A DNA stretch of 64,000 bases from Gossypium raimondii (taxonomy: Eukaryota; Streptophyta; Magnoliopsida; Malvales; Malvaceae): the NCBI RefSeq assembly GCF_025698545.1, contig NC_068569.1:17546001-17610000 (forward strand). The letters are read 5' to 3'. Positions 1 through 12,659 of the stretch are shown here, in pieces. A model generated the notes under the pieces. That model was not told where the DNA came from. It did no database searches and was given only the letters and a program-made list of their open reading frames with translations. Numbering within the stretch: the stretch's first letter is position 1; each line of letters opens with the position of its first letter. A program made the position numbers and the translations under genes.

Positions 1-37
1 ACTCATAGTGTTAATGTGAATTTCTTTCCATCCTCAG

Positions 38-1431
38 TACCAGATTAAACATCTTCCAAGAGGTGACAAATACCCACACGTTGTAAATGTGGAGACAGGA
101 AAGACTCCTACTCTTGATGTAGTCCCTTATGAAGCCCAGATCAAAGGAACTGAGAAGATAGACATGGAAGGTTTGCTTCTTAATTTTTATTTTTCAAATT
201 ACTAATCTAATAACATTCTATTAAAATCTTTTAGATATCTTCTTAATCCTCCTTTACTGAGCTATTTTGGGATGTTGGCATCATTTTTCTTCACTGGAAC
301 AGATTTGTAATATATTTATATATATTTTCTAATTATTAAGACTTGAGAGTTAAAGTAGATGGGAAGAGATTGAAAGATAGCATAAAGAAACAGCATCCCC
401 TTCCACTAAGCAATGTATATGGAATGGAGAAATAATTAATGTGGTAGGATGGCATTTACTTTTTCAGTCACTGAACAATTGGATTTGAAAATTTTTTCTT
501 GCAATAGTATTTCTTTTTCCCTTTGATATGTCAGCCTGTTTACTTGTTCGGGATTTGGATTGGAAAACAAGATGACGATATCGTCATAGAATATTCAATA
601 GTTTATTGTCTCTAGAATAAAACAGCCCGAAGGCTTCTTTCTTATGGTCTAATGTTTGAGTACGTTCTAGTAGCGTAGATTAAGATGATTAAATGGTGAA
701 AGTGATTCTTTTGAGGGTAATTAATGCTTTCCTCCTCTTTAAAGGATCACATATGGTTGCTAAATTGTCGTTCTTTGGTTGTTTGTTAGTTCATTGGGCA
801 TAGAAACATTTTTGTAAATGAAAGCAAGGGATGAAATAATCAAAGCAGTTGTGGGTTACCTTTTCAAATGCTTGCTAGGCTAGCTATGTTGCTCACAATT
901 TTCATTTTTCTTGTCTGTTGTCGACACTTGTACCAATGCATGGAAAATCTTAGGAAAAATTCAATATACCTGTGTCCGACACATATATGTATTCAAGAAT
1001 TACATTCGAGTCCAAGTACTGTTGCTTGCAAGTAGTTACGTTTAATTTTCTTAGCTTGGTATTTCTTTTTTATGCTGGAAAGCTGCAAAATCACACATCC
1101 ATTGCATATTTAAAGCTGCGTATTTGACTCAATTTTCACTCATTTTTTAACTATCAATTGCAGAGGAAATGATCAGAGCTTTAACAAAAATGAGCTGGGA
1201 ACGTGTTGATGTTTACTTCAAAGGAAGCAGACAAAGACTTCTTGCACATCTTGCCATTCAGGCCAGTTTACTCTTTACAAACGCATTATTTTTTGTGGAT
1301 GTACTTAATGCTTGCAATCCTTTTCACCCTCCATTCTATTTTATCATCATATTCTTCAGGTAAAAAACTATTGGGTTAATTCTGATGGAGCTGATGTAGT
1401 CCAACACATGATCGACAATTTTGTGTTGTAA
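38..1431 (+). CDS. C-terminal exons of an unrecognised plant protein (5' end outside window)
   Basis: Three exons can be read: 38-170 (after TCCTCAG, ends GAAG|GT), 1164-1261 (after TTGCAG) and 1360-1431 (after CTTCAG, ending TAA). The reading frame joins cleanly: LPRGDKYPHVVNVETGKTPT opens the visible part, the middle exon gives EEMIRALTKMSWERVDVYFK followed by RQRLLAHLAIQ, and the last exon gives VKNYWVNSDGADVV and ends DNFVL. The second intron needs a GC donor (CAG|GCCAGT), which is a weak match to the GC-AG consensus. If a GT donor 4 bases further on were used, the protein would end a few codons into the last exon. I do not recognise the family and assign no function. The exon-like composition and conserved-looking residues argue for a real gene, and the downstream AT-rich DNA from about 1432 would be its 3' UTR. 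It lies on the same strand as the EPFL gene about 2.1 kb away. Confidence 0.55.
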
Positions 1432-3530
1432 AAGGTGCCAACTTGTTTATTACCACACGTAAATCACCCGATGGCTTTTGGATGCAATGGCATTCGGGGT
1501 TCTGAAGGGATATTGCCTGGAGGGTGGAACTTGGAAGGTTAATTTACTTTTACAGTTTTAAAAGGGGGGACCGGCCATTAACATTAACATAGAACGGAAG
1601 ATGAAATCCCAAAACTTGTGTTGTAAAGACGGATTACCTGCTATGAACCTGCGCCTAATTCTGGAAATATTACTCAGTTCAGCTGTTGCAAAATCTGCTT
1701 CGTTTCAGTCACAAAGAAGACGCGGTTGCAAAGATCTATGTTATCCGAATTCTTTACTTCTATTGAAGTACTCGTCAACAACTGGTCGTGTCATTTGATT
1801 TCGAGAGCCGATAAGAACATATTTTCTGGCAAAAAATGTAGCTCATAGATTAATTTCAAGAGCTTAAGTTAAAGGTGTGAAATTAAAAGATGGAAAAAAA
1901 AATCACACAAGCTACAAAATGAAGGGATAAATAACAATGTAGTTTTAAATTTATAATGCACAAAATATGATTATAAATATTTTAAAAAATACAAATTTAA
2001 TTATTATTTAGCATATGAATACATCCAAAGGCAAGTAATAGAAGTTTAGATATGTGTGCGAATGTGATTTTCTAAATATATGAATGGTCTTTCAGTATAC
2101 GCTGTATATATGGACAAAAGAGCGAGAAGGTTGAGAGCAAGGAGGTCCACGTAAGTTGCCGTTGGATTGTTGTTAGGTGATCTTAGATCAATGTGTGGCG
2201 TCTTGCCGGTCCCAGCCCAGCTCACACTCTGTTCCTTGTGTTGGCATTTTAGGTTGCAGCCATTTTTCTACTGCAGATATATAATGGCTTTAAATCGTAA
2301 TGCTGGTGTAACACTGATTATCAATAATGGAGAAGGTATCAGAACCCAGAAGTAAAAAGAACCAACGAAATTTAAAACGCAATTAGAATCTTCTCGATTC
2401 TCGTGAGTACAATCCCCGGATATTTAAGTGTTTGCTTAAAGTAATATTATTAAGTTTACAAAAGAGATTAGTCCGTGGTGGTAATTCAGGATCGATAAGC
2501 AGATCCTTAACCGGAGGCAATTATGATTTCTGGATACGGAAATTAAACAAAACTTGTAGGCAGGAGCAGCGGAGAAGCAGTTAGGATTTGCAAAGCAGAT
2601 TAAGGAGTGGTTGTGTGTGATTGGATCATTCCCAAGAGCATGCGTGAGGTTTGTTTGCAGTTGCAGGTAAAATATATTTTCAAGCCAAACTCCATAATCT
2701 ATTCCCTTACAAATACCAAACCCAAAAATAGTATCCTCCTTGGGAAAATAATAGTAACACAAATACCAGGGAATTGAGAGTATGGATTTGGATTTGGCGT
2801 GTTGGAGTGGAACTAGTCAAAACTCACCAGCAAATACCTCAAAACCAAGACCCTCCCTTTGAAAGATACAAAAACGTGGGTGGAAGCCATTGGAATAACC
2901 TCATGGTCATTCCCCAGTTTTGACATTACATAAATGAAATAAACCCTTCTTTGTTTTTTGGGGGTAGAAATTAGAAAACTCTCTATCATTTGGTTTTTGT
3001 GCGATCTTTTTAGTTTTGCTGTTTTTGTTTTAAATTTCGGTCTTTTCCTTTGGCTGACTCTGCTGTGCATTCTTTTTGCTTTTCTACCTCCCCTGCTACT
3101 GCTACTACAGTTGTTTTCACATTGATATATGTATATATATTTGGTAAGGTACATTGGTTTCTTTGGCTCATGAAACGAGGCTGAGGTCCTTCCCTTTTCG
3201 GTTGAGGTCCTCTCCCAATTTTGCCTTTTAGCTTCATTTGCAGTTCTCTTTTTGCCTTCCACGTTCCTTCCCTTGATTCAGAGATTTTACAAGGTAAAAT
3301 CAGACTTTCTTGTTTCTTATGCATTGTAGTTGTGGAGGTGGCATTCAAGTACTGGAAAAAAAAAAACTTTACAACAAAAACATTCAGATTCAGTTACCTT
3401 CTACACTGCCAACCATATTTAATTTCCCCTGCTTTGGCCTCTCTTTTTTAACTGCTATAATAACAACTCCCTATATCTCTCATCTTTTAAGGATTCGACC
3501 TTTCCCCGTTCCATCTTTGAAGAAAACAAA
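1432..3530. other. Intergenic region: 3' UTR of the first gene and promoter/leader of the EPFL gene
   Basis: No convincing coding region. The first few hundred bases are probably 3' UTR of the upstream gene. From about 3040 to 3530 the plus strand is strongly pyrimidine-rich, with TA-rich stretches at about 3123-3140 and 3416-3424, which suits the promoter and 5' leader of the EPFL gene starting at 3531. The minus-strand reading frames of 100-150 codons here are by-products of this pyrimidine-rich DNA. Confidence 0.4.
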
Positions 3531-4137
3531 ATGAGCAGCTCTCCCAATTATGTTTGCTGCCATAGAAATAGACTCCTTGTTGTCTTGCTGTTCCTCCTGG
3601 TTTCAAGCTTGACCCAAGTTACATTCATGGCTGCTGAAGGTAAACTTTCTTCTTTCCTCGTTTAAACTCTCCAAATTTAGAAACAAGGAAAAGAAAGAAA
3701 ACCCCATTTAGTAACTCTATCTTACACTCGCTTTCATGTAATTCCAGGAAGGTCTCTTTCCAGGTTGCTTGAAGTAGCTCAGGTATCAATAATCAAAATC
3801 CCATTTCTATTTTCTGTCTTTATTTTCTTAACATCCAATCAGAATTGACAGAATTCAATAAATGTTGCATGAACAGAAAGAAACTGAAGAAGAAGATAAG
3901 CCATTTATGATGAGAAGTCTGATAGGGTCAAGGCCGCCAAGGTGTGAGAGAAAGTGCAGTTCTTGGCCCAACTGTGAAGCAATTCAAGTTCCTGTCACAA
4001 CACTATTCAAAAACCGTAGAGACCGCCATTTCTCAGCTGCATTGTTCTCAATATCTTTCTCTAGAGGAGATGACATCTCAAATTACAAGCCCATGAGCTG
4101 GAAATGCAAGTGTGGGAACCTGATTTGTAACCCTTGA
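3531..4137 (+). CDS. EPIDERMAL PATTERNING FACTOR-like secreted peptide (EPFL2-like)
   Basis: Three exons, 3531-3639, 3748-3782 and 3877-4137, with GT-AG junctions, give a 134-residue preproprotein. Residues 1-35 are a basic start and a hydrophobic core (LLVVLLFLLVSS), a signal peptide for secretion. A variable propeptide follows, and the C-terminal domain from about residue 64 holds IGSRPPRCERKCSS, a long loop, RGDDISNYKPMSWKCKCGN and the end LICNP. EPFL peptides are apoplastic ligands of ERECTA-family receptor kinases and TMM, acting in stomatal patterning, leaf-margin and ovule growth. The best match is the EPFL2 branch (PPRCERRC, RGDD...NYKP signature). Odd: the third family cysteine (usually SSC-x-x-C) is Trp here (SSWPNC), while an extra Cys stands in the last five residues where Phe or Tyr is usual. 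Six mature cysteines remain but in a different pattern. The family is clear; orthology to EPFL2 rather than EPFL1/3 is likely, not certain. Confidence 0.88.
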
Positions 4138-6199
4138 TTTGAAGGTAAAAAAAAACCCAACATTGTAAAGCTACATTTTGTTTGAGTTTGAGGTTGACGG
4201 TAACAATTTTATTTTGCCGTTTATTTCATGTTCCTCTCCTAATGCAAGATCATAGCTTTCGCTACTATTTGTTTACTTTAGTTACAGTTAAAAACATCAA
4301 CAGATTAAGATACACTTAATTCGAGACTGTTAATATTAAAAGTTACCTTTTTTTTACGAGTGATGAGATGAGATCAGATATTTGTTACTTTTGATGACAA
4401 GTGACGACATTGATCATTTAAAATAGATAATAAAGATGCAGACAGTTACTGGTTTCGTATATTACAAGACATGTAAGATTAGAGGGGTTTAGACCGTGTT
4501 CTTCCTCTTGTATTTTAGACACCCCCACCTCGAAGTGATAAAAATACCCCAACGTAACTCATGATCTTAATCATGATTAACAAAGTTAAATGGATAACCT
4601 TCACGTGGTGTTAAAGTTAACGAAACAGTTTTTTGTCGGATATTGTATATGAAGGAGACAGAAAAATATCTTTGTACTGATGAGAAAACGGGCTTCAACA
4701 TAGTAATAATAAAAGAGATGCATTCCAAGGTATGGGCCATGCTTTTTCTCTGAAACTGATCTTACATAAATAATTGAACTGCCTCTGTTAGAATCCTATT
4801 TGTAAATAATAAAGAGTTGGTGGATTGTTTGTGAATTGTCTGTTTCCTTTCATGTAAAAAAGATTAGAGGGGAGAAAAAAAGACATTAAATGCAGCATTG
4901 AATATGGGCCTGAAAAAAAGATTGCAGTTAGAAATAGTAAAGGAAGTGAAGGCTTCATCTTCTTGATTCATTGGTTTTTGCAGAGCTGCGATCTGTCTCC
5001 TCAGCCCTTCTCTTTCTACTTTATTGCTTACTAAGGTGACTGGTGACTATACCTAAGATTAAACTTCATGATGTTGTGATTAGAAATTTTTTGTCATAAA
5101 AAAGTAACCCAGATGCTTAATAAATGAGTTTGATAAGTTTCTTAGCAAATATGAAGATGGTTATGTTTATGCATGGATTTGCATGGTAAATGTAAAACCT
5201 TGAGAGGTAAAAGATAAAAAGAACTTTGTTAAAAGTTCTCTTCTGTTTCTACACTTTTTTTCTGATTCTGGTAGAGCTGTGCGGTATGTGACAGTGGCCA
5301 CCAGTGATTAGCAAAAATGAGATTTCATGGTTTCAGTTGAAAAATGAAAAGTAAAGGCGATAAAGGTTGATTTACCACCTCTCAAGATAAAAACAAATTG
5401 AATGTTATGCATTTCAGGCATGTCGATGAGAAAAACCAAGTGGCATGCTTCTTAGGAAGATTAAAATCTTAAGGATGGGATCTTCAATTTTGGTATAAAA
5501 GACATGTGTTAATATCATTTTTCTTTGGAAGAAAATGATTTTAGTCATGTTTTTCATAGAATCAAAGAACATCCACAAGTTACAGAGTATTCATGGCAGA
5601 TAATTGCTAAACGAAGTAAAAACCCCTAAATTAGACATGAATCAAACAAATGTTGGCTGAGGGGCTGACATTCCCTTTGCTTCAAAGATGAATAAAACAC
5701 AATCCCCACGTTGTTTTGTTTTCATTGCATAAACTTTGAACCAACTCACTTCACTCCTCCATTTTTTTTTATGGCTAACATATTCCATGGCATCCACCAG
5801 GCCCTTTGGATAATGATTTTTCCTCGAGAAATATCAGTCTGTGGCTGCTGCTTGTGAAAAGTAGAGATTCCCTTGGATATGAGCGAATCTAAAATTCCAT
5901 GTTACCAAAAGGGTTATTGTTTTTTCCTTACTCAAAAGTCATTTTTTGTTGTCAATGCCTTTTCAAGAGGGTATCATTTCTTCTTCCAACTTTCGCATTC
6001 TGGCTTATGAGCTTCTGTCTGGATTTTATTTTATTTTTATTTTTTTAATCAATACGTTTTTTTATTTTTATGTTGTTTGTTGTTAATTTCTTTGGCAACT
6101 TCGAAGGTCTTAAGGCTAAAGAGATAAATAATGAGACTTGTCAGACAGAGAAAAGGTTAAGCATGTATCTCCAATGGTAATCACAACTTATTGGCTCGC
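4138..6199. other. AT-rich intergenic region
   Basis: I see no gene. The first part is probably the EPFL 3' UTR; an AATAATAAAG-type polyadenylation-like motif occurs near 4805. The rest is unstructured AT-rich DNA with short homopolymers. Confidence 0.4.
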
Positions 6200-7430
6200 C
6201 TGATATGAATGTTGCTGGTTGTTCTCTCAAAGGAAGTAGTGCCAAAGAATTTTTCTATGATCTTGCTAGGTCATTGCTATTGAGGAGATCCATGAGGCTA
6301 TGTTTGAGCAAAATGGTGATAAGGCTCCTGGGCCGGATGGGTACACTGCCCATTTTTTCAAAGTTGCCTGGCATATTGTAAAAGCTAATGTGACTAAAGA
6401 CTGCTATATTTTTTCAAGTATTCTAAGCTGATGTCTGCTTTTAATACAACCACTATTGTATTGGTACCCAAGGTGAAAATTCTTGGTCATATGAGGTAGT
6501 TTCGGCTAATTTTTTTTTGTTCTGTTGTTTACAAATGTATCACTAGGATTTTGGTTAAAAGGCTTAGAAAGCACTCATTAGATGTGAGCTCCAGAAGCTA
6601 AAGTGCCTTTGTGAAAGGACGAAGCATAAAGGATAATATTTTAATGGCCCAAGAACTTGTAGAGGGCTATAGGAGGACAACTTTATCTCCTCAATGTGTT
6701 GTCAAATTTTATTTACAGGGAGCCTTTGATTCTATTAGCTAAGATTCTAATCGGTGATTTTCAATGCTCAAAGTTGTTGGTGCACGCAATTCTTTTTCCC
6801 TAAAATAGTTATTCAAAAAATCAATCAAATTGCTCCAGGTTATGATCCAACAAAGGGAACAAGAGTAAGTTGGAGTTTGATCTGCCATCCTATGTCTGAG
6901 GATGGTCTGGGGATGAAGGACTTGATGACATGAAAGCAAGCTTGTTTAGTGAAGCTTAGAGAGATTCTTTCCGGTGGAGGATCCTAATGGATATCATGGT
7001 TACATGCTTATGTTTTAAAGTGTGTATCCTTTTGGCAGACTTCAATTTCGGTAAATGGAAGTTGGATTTGGAGGGAACTTATGAAGTTAATGGATATTAC
7101 TGTTGGAGCAAAATCTGTTTTTAAAATCGGGAGCACATTAGGAGGAGAAAAGTGAAAGTGAAATGGAATAAACTAGTGTGCCATACTTTGAATATACCCG
7201 AACACTCCATTATTACTTGGATGACTATTCTTGACATGTTGCCTACTAAGGAGAGACTACTTTCAATGGGACTGTCTATTGAAGGAAGCTGTGTTTTTTG
7301 TGGTAGTGAGATTGAAACTAGAATTCATGGATATTGAGGCATCAACAAGTCTCTTCTTGTGTCGAAGCTTGCATGGAATGCTTTTATTTACCTTAAATGG
7401 AGAGAGGAATAGGAGACAGTTTATTCGCCC
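6200..7430 (+). pseudogene. Decayed L1-type LINE: reverse transcriptase to zf-RVT fragment
   Basis: Broken plus-strand frames read like the second ORF of a plant LINE. Near 6280-6350 is EEIHEAMFEQNGDKAPGPDG with YTAHFFK, the fingers region of the reverse transcriptase. Near 6450 is TTTIVLVPK, at about 6850-6920 GTRVSWSLICHPMSEDGLGM, and at 7150-7337 the zinc-binding zf-RVT region with TILDMLPTKERLLSMGLS and a CVFCGSE Cys pair. After a stop the frame resumes with AWNAFIYLKWRERNRR, the usual tail after zf-RVT. Multiple stops and frameshifts, missing endonuclease and missing YxDD box show it is dead and internally deleted. Confidence 0.8.
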
Positions 7431-8431
7431 TAGCTTTTTACCTTCTCTTTTTCACTTTGGTCCCTTTTTCCTGATTATTTGGACCTTCGATCTTTCAAAT
7501 TTAGTTAAACTGTTGTTTTTTGGACAAAAAAAAAGCTGGTTAGACTGTTAGAATTTAAACGACACTAACTTGATCACTTTATTAGGAGCTACATTGTTAT
7601 TTTTGTGAATCAAAAGAATGTAATAGCTCAAATACCAGTGACCTTTTGAAGTTTATGAGAATAAAAGGCTTTGTTTCAGTTTATAACATTCTTGATCCTA
7701 CTTGGACAGATTAAGCTTGGGGTGGGGCTCTTTGCTTCGGATAACTTAAGGAAATAAATTCAAGAGTTCACCATGCAAAAGCAATGAACCAGCAGAAACC
7801 AGAGGTATAAAGGTTTCAAGGTAAAGCATGTTCTAACAAAAGGGAAAGGGACTCTTTTAGCATTTTAGCCATTGTGCATGAAACCATGAAAGAAATGGTA
7901 TAGAATGAAGATGCCTCAAGTGCCATTGTGCAAAGCAAGCTATACAAGGGCAGCTCAATTTCCACGTTTTGAGAAGTGTGAAGGAAATGGTAAAGAAAGG
8001 CAAACAAAGATGCAAGGAAATGGCTTCTGTACATAATATCATCTGACTAAGGCAACAAAAAAATGCAAAGATTGTAAAGCTTTGCCAACACAAGGACATG
8101 GAAAGGAAGGCCTTACAAACACCCATTATTTTATTGGCAGCTTTTTCACAGTATCATCCACTAAGTGTAAGCTCCTGGGACCTACAACTGGGTTCAGAAA
8201 ACTACAGATTCCAAATACCATCAGTTAAGAAAGCTATAGAAGCTTAAAATCATGTCTCTTTTTTAAACTATATATGTTCTCAATTCATTGCGAGTCTATT
8301 AGACAGTAACTCCAGAATCTAATTGCAAACAGATGTTATCAGTTAGTACTCATCAAGAATGTAAAATGGATACTGATAAATCCCCATGCCTGAGATAAGA
8401 TTAAACAAACTGAAACCAAAGGAGTTCATTT
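7431..8431. other. Spacer and probable 3' UTR of ERG28
   Basis: No coding region supported. The part nearest 8431 should be the 3' UTR of the minus-strand ERG28 gene. The remaining sequence is mixed composition with no repeat boundary I could define. The minus-strand frames here (7816-8126) overlap each other and match nothing. Confidence 0.35.
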
Positions 8432-11364
8432 TCAGATACGCTTGACATGTGTCGGTTGATGTGAATTCCACTGTAATAGCATCCATATAATTGATGTCCC
8501 TGATTTTGAGGTGTAAAAAGACAAACTTATTACAGGCAAACATAGGGACTTTTACATGGTAGCATGATAATAAATGTCCCAAGGAAAAAACCAGACCATG
8601 GTGATTGGTGAGCAAAAAACTTACAAGAAATAAATGACTAAAATGCTCAAAGAACCCCTATAAGCTCTTATCAACGATTTTACTCAATTGGGCCCTTAAA
8701 GTACTATTTTTTGTTTAATGAAACCCCTTTTTATACATGAAAACCACTAAAACCGCTGGAAAATTAAGGGTTTAGTTAAAGTGCTTAATCAGAAAAACAT
8801 AGTAATTTAGGAGCTTAATTGGATACAAATTAAAGGTTAGAGGCTTATATAAGCATTTCACAAAAGTACAGTGGCTTTTATATGAATTTAACCAATATGC
8901 CGAAATATTTTAATCTGATTAAACAATCATCGTTTATCAAATTTTAATCTGATTGTTTTTCTTGGTCAGTTATGCAATCAACAAACTTCTGATAAAAACA
9001 GTAAAAAAACTAAAAAGTTGAGCAAAAAAAGGTTTCAGCAACTTGAATTAAGGCTTCATGCATAAGTAGTGACAAGCAACACAAGCTTAATATGATGGCA
9101 TGTCAACTCATGAGCAACATACCTGCAAATATGCCTACAGTCGTCAGATTTGAGAGGGCCATTGTTTGATAGAAGAGGTATTCAGTCAAAAAGTGACCAA
9201 ATGCATAGATGAATGACAGAAACGTCACCAAGTAGAGCGGCTTATTTTCCAAGTTAAATGCACAAAGAAAACAGAGAGTACAAGTCAAAAGCGTCCAAAC
9301 TCCAAACATCCTCCCATGAACTTCAGACACTGCATATCAATTAGAACAAACAGGAGATGAACAATTAGCGGAAAACATATTGCAGTCTTAGGTGGAAAGT
9401 ATATGTAAAGGTACAGAAGGAAAACTGAAACTGCAAGAGTAATCAAGTTGCCATTTAACACACAAAATGGGATATTAGAAAGTTCAGTCACTGGAACAAA
9501 ATGTAAAAAATCATATCAATTCCAGACTTGACAAATATTGTTATCTCAAAGGAATATTATCACAAGTTCCAATCTCTCCACTTCCATGTAGGTTTCAATA
9601 GTGGAAAAGAATTTTAGAGCATCTTAATAGCAAAAAAGCAGGGGTTCATTCCTAATCTTGTTTATTTTGCTTGAAACAGATACTTTTACTTTTCGTCATG
9701 AAATGCGCAGTCAAAATTCCTAAAAATGGTGCATCTCCATTGGATTACATGCACAAAGTATCATGCTCAAACCATATCTGATATGCATGCAGCGTATACG
9801 AGTGAGTGCATTGTATTAACTAGAACTTAGGTAACCCGTCCTCTTGATCCCTTTCACTAAAGCATGTGCGAAGACAATTCTATAAACATGCACCCGAATA
9901 CATGAAAGGAGCAGGGACATTTTCGAGTTGTAGTTAATTTTTGTGATAACACAGTCAAAATCCAAATTTTGTATCTTTCTTGACTTGTGATCTCAACTCA
10001 AGCCAGTTGCCTCATAAGCCAAACCCATTCCCTCCAAAAACCTGTGATTTAATAGTTTCTTCGCATCTGTTTCAACTAGAACCAAAATCCACAATCCTCA
10101 TTAATTAAGTTGTTTTCATGGGGGAAACCACCTATGACCCCTTAGTCCTCAACATACTACATTTGAGTTATGCAATGGGATATAACATGCACTTAAAGAA
10201 CTATAATACTCAAAGATGCAATTGAATACATGTAGAATTTCAGTTCCACCAAATCGTTTTGTGCTTGTTTATCCCAATTCAGACATCCTATATCTTTCTT
10301 GGACAATGGACCCAAAATCAACTGTCTGATCACCAAACTCATCTACCATGGTATTAATACGTAGTATCCACTATCCACTATCACATGACAACTTCAGCTA
10401 GGTTTTGTCTACTTTTTGGCTGAACTATTACATCTAAAACCCACCAGTGTGAATCTTTCTTGGTTTTGGCACTTTAGGTTAGGTAGAAATATGAATCTTG
10501 CATTCTCCTCTACCCTCCTTCATTCTCATCAACCAAAACAAAATCCAAAAAATTATTGTATCAAAATATAACTTCAAGTAAGATGCATCGTCGGACTAAT
10601 AGGCGGGAACAAATTGGGATATTTGACTTAAACAAAAAAAGTTAATTTTGAAGCATTTCAATGAGCTCTAGCAAATCTTAATTACTAGAACTAAACATGG
10701 AAAAATATTCCACTAATTTAAGCTAAATAGCATGCTAATTTGTAGTAATCTTTTTATAATATAAAGCAATCTCTATAAATCTCTCAACATGGAGTGAATA
10801 CTCCATCACTCAATGCATCATTCAATTAACCAAGATCAGTGTGCTTCTTGCTGGCTTTTAGAAGACAAAGAAATTATTACATCGTAAAAACTAGTTTTCC
10901 AAAAGCATTGCTCCCAGAAAGGCAACAAAGCTAACATGTTTCCTATCACAATCTTCAAAATGTCTAAACTTTGGATCCAAAATTACTCTTTTTTCCCTAC
11001 TTTCTAATCTGGGTATTGAAGCTTCGATCTCAAACATTAAAGAGACTTAACGCAACACACTTAGCACTCACACCGAGAACAACACATTGTATCTATAACC
11101 AGAAATACAAGCTCATTTCCTCTGTTTAAAAATCAAAGATTTGTTTTTTAAAGAGTAAGTGATCTTCCCCATATATCGAGAACCATTGTAATATAAAAAA
11201 TAATAATTAAGGTAAAGAATTAAGCAACCAAAGAACAAACTTCGGAGAGGAAGCATACTAGTGGTGTTGGAGAAAACAGCAAGACGAAGAGCCCAAATAT
11301 CGAAGAAGCCGAACCAAACGGATGCTAATCGAAGTGAACCCACCAGCATTAACCACCATCCCAA
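8432..11364 (-). CDS. ERG28: ERG28-like sterol C-4 demethylation scaffold protein
   Basis: Three minus-strand exons: 11364-11259, 9329-9123 and 8499-8432, with clean GT-AG introns of 1929 and 623 bp, give 126 residues. Exon 1 starts MGWWLMLVGSLRLASVWFGF; exon 2 reads MSEVHGRMFGVWTLLTCTL through AFNLENKPLYLVTFLSFIYA and TEYLFYQT; exon 3 reads GTSIIWMLLQWNSHQP and ends VKRI. The short length, four hydrophobic segments and the conserved SEVHGR and TEYLFYQT blocks fit the Erg28 family. These are ER membrane proteins that tether the C-4 demethylation enzymes (sterol methyl oxidase, C3-dehydrogenase/decarboxylase, ketoreductase) in sterol synthesis. The start is the only ATG in the first exon that gives the first membrane segment. 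The long first intron is AT-rich without recognisable genes; intron 2 holds a possible MITE-like stretch at about 8640-8890. All splice junctions keep phase, so the gene looks intact. Confidence 0.93.
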
Positions 11365-11874
11365 AGCCTCCTTCTTAGTTTTTCTATCTTCCCTTCCCTT
11401 CTCTGTGTGCTAATGCTGCCAGTCGAAGAGCAGATTTTACTTTTCTTTAGCACTTCAGTTTGACTCTATATTCCCATTTTTATCCTCCATTAAAACTTCG
11501 GTATGCAATAAATAAGGTCAAATTTGTATATGGATATCTTTTTTACTTTTTGAAAACATAAACTTGAGAATTTTAAAAATTTTACTATTAGTTTTGTACT
11601 ATAGTTTAAGTATTAAATTAAGTTTTATATTCTCCAATTTGATCAATCTTAATTCCTGTACTATTTTATGATATTACTCATAAAATTGTTGAAATAGTAT
11701 AATTTAACTTAATGAATTTAACAACCATCATTTGACATAATTAAAATTTTAAAATTTAAAAAGTACAAGAATTAAAAATGACTATATTAAATTATATAAA
11801 CTAATTTGAACCTCAAGTTTGTGATTTATTGATTAAATATCCATTTTTCCCAAAAAAATGGTATTATCGCCGAT
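11365..11874. promoter_or_regulatory. Upstream region of ERG28
   Basis: Positions 11365-11460 would be the 5' UTR and proximal promoter on the minus strand. From about 11500 the DNA is very AT-rich, with phrases reading as a decayed MITE-like repeat ending near 11850. No specific element boundary or TATA box can be fixed. Confidence 0.35.
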
Positions 11875-12490
11875 CTACCTTCCTTCAACAAAAGCATTTT
11901 GGAAAGGTAAGATAAGGAAATTCAAAATGAGTTTAAACTGTCTTACCATGATATTGCATAAGTTTATGGGTTTGTAATGATTCACTTCCTCTGGGTTCTT
12001 CCTTTTCGGGATAAGAACTATGTACATCTTATTTGTTTCTTTTAGTATCTTTCTCGTATTAAGAAGTTCAAACAAGCATCCGTCAATAAAAGACCCACTA
12101 TCTCCCAATTTTGTTGAAAAAATAGAGTTGGATTATCATCAAGCCCAAGAGCCTTAAGAGGGCCAATCTCAAACAATGCCTCCTCGACTTCTTTTTCCTC
12201 AAACAGCCTGGATAATAGATGTTTTAAATTATCAAGCACTTCTGGTACTTCTAGCTCTTGAAGAAATTACTTCATTTCATTGAACTCAACGTTATCTGAC
12301 TTGTTAAAAATGTTTTTGAAGTGATCATTGAAGCATTCCTCGATTTCTGTTTCTTCATCGAATTTCTCATCCTTATCTTGTTCGCCATTAGGTGAAGGAA
12401 ATTTGTGTTCCTTTCGCCCTTTATAATCCAATTCCCTCTTGCTTTTTGAAGCCAAAACACTTTCTCTTCATCCAAAAGCAAACTCATTTA
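11875..12490 (-). pseudogene. LINE reverse-transcriptase fragment
   Basis: Overlapping minus-strand frames give the part of a plant LINE polyprotein just upstream of and into the reverse transcriptase. In order they read KSKRELDYKGRKEHKF in one frame with its LINE equivalent in another (WIIKGERNTNFLHLMANKI), then FEEKEVEEALFEIGPLKALG, then MYIVLIPKRKNPEEVNHYKP and INLCNIM. Several frameshifts separate these, and no catalytic YxDD box is present. It is a truncated dead copy lying in the ERG28 upstream region. Confidence 0.8.
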
Positions 12491-12659
12491 ACACGCTCTT
12501 TAGTCTTTACTCTCAGCTTAAGTTTTGATTTTTTTTTCTTTTTGAAATTATTTTGAGTTTAATCTATTTTTGTTATGAATCATTCTAATTTTGGAACAAT
12601 TCGTGATTGAGTTCGAGTGGTTTGAATTAAATTGTTCTAAAATCAAACTATTTTAGATT

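Noticed and set aside
2436..3348. Minus-strand frames of 108-149 codons upstream of EPFL
   Set aside because: Overlapping frames in a pyrimidine-rich leader/promoter; no recognisable domain and no consistent start or splice sites.
8343..8615. 90-codon minus-strand frame at the ERG28 3' end
   Set aside because: It overlaps the true third exon in another frame; the spliced frame gives the conserved GTSIIWMLLQW segment instead.
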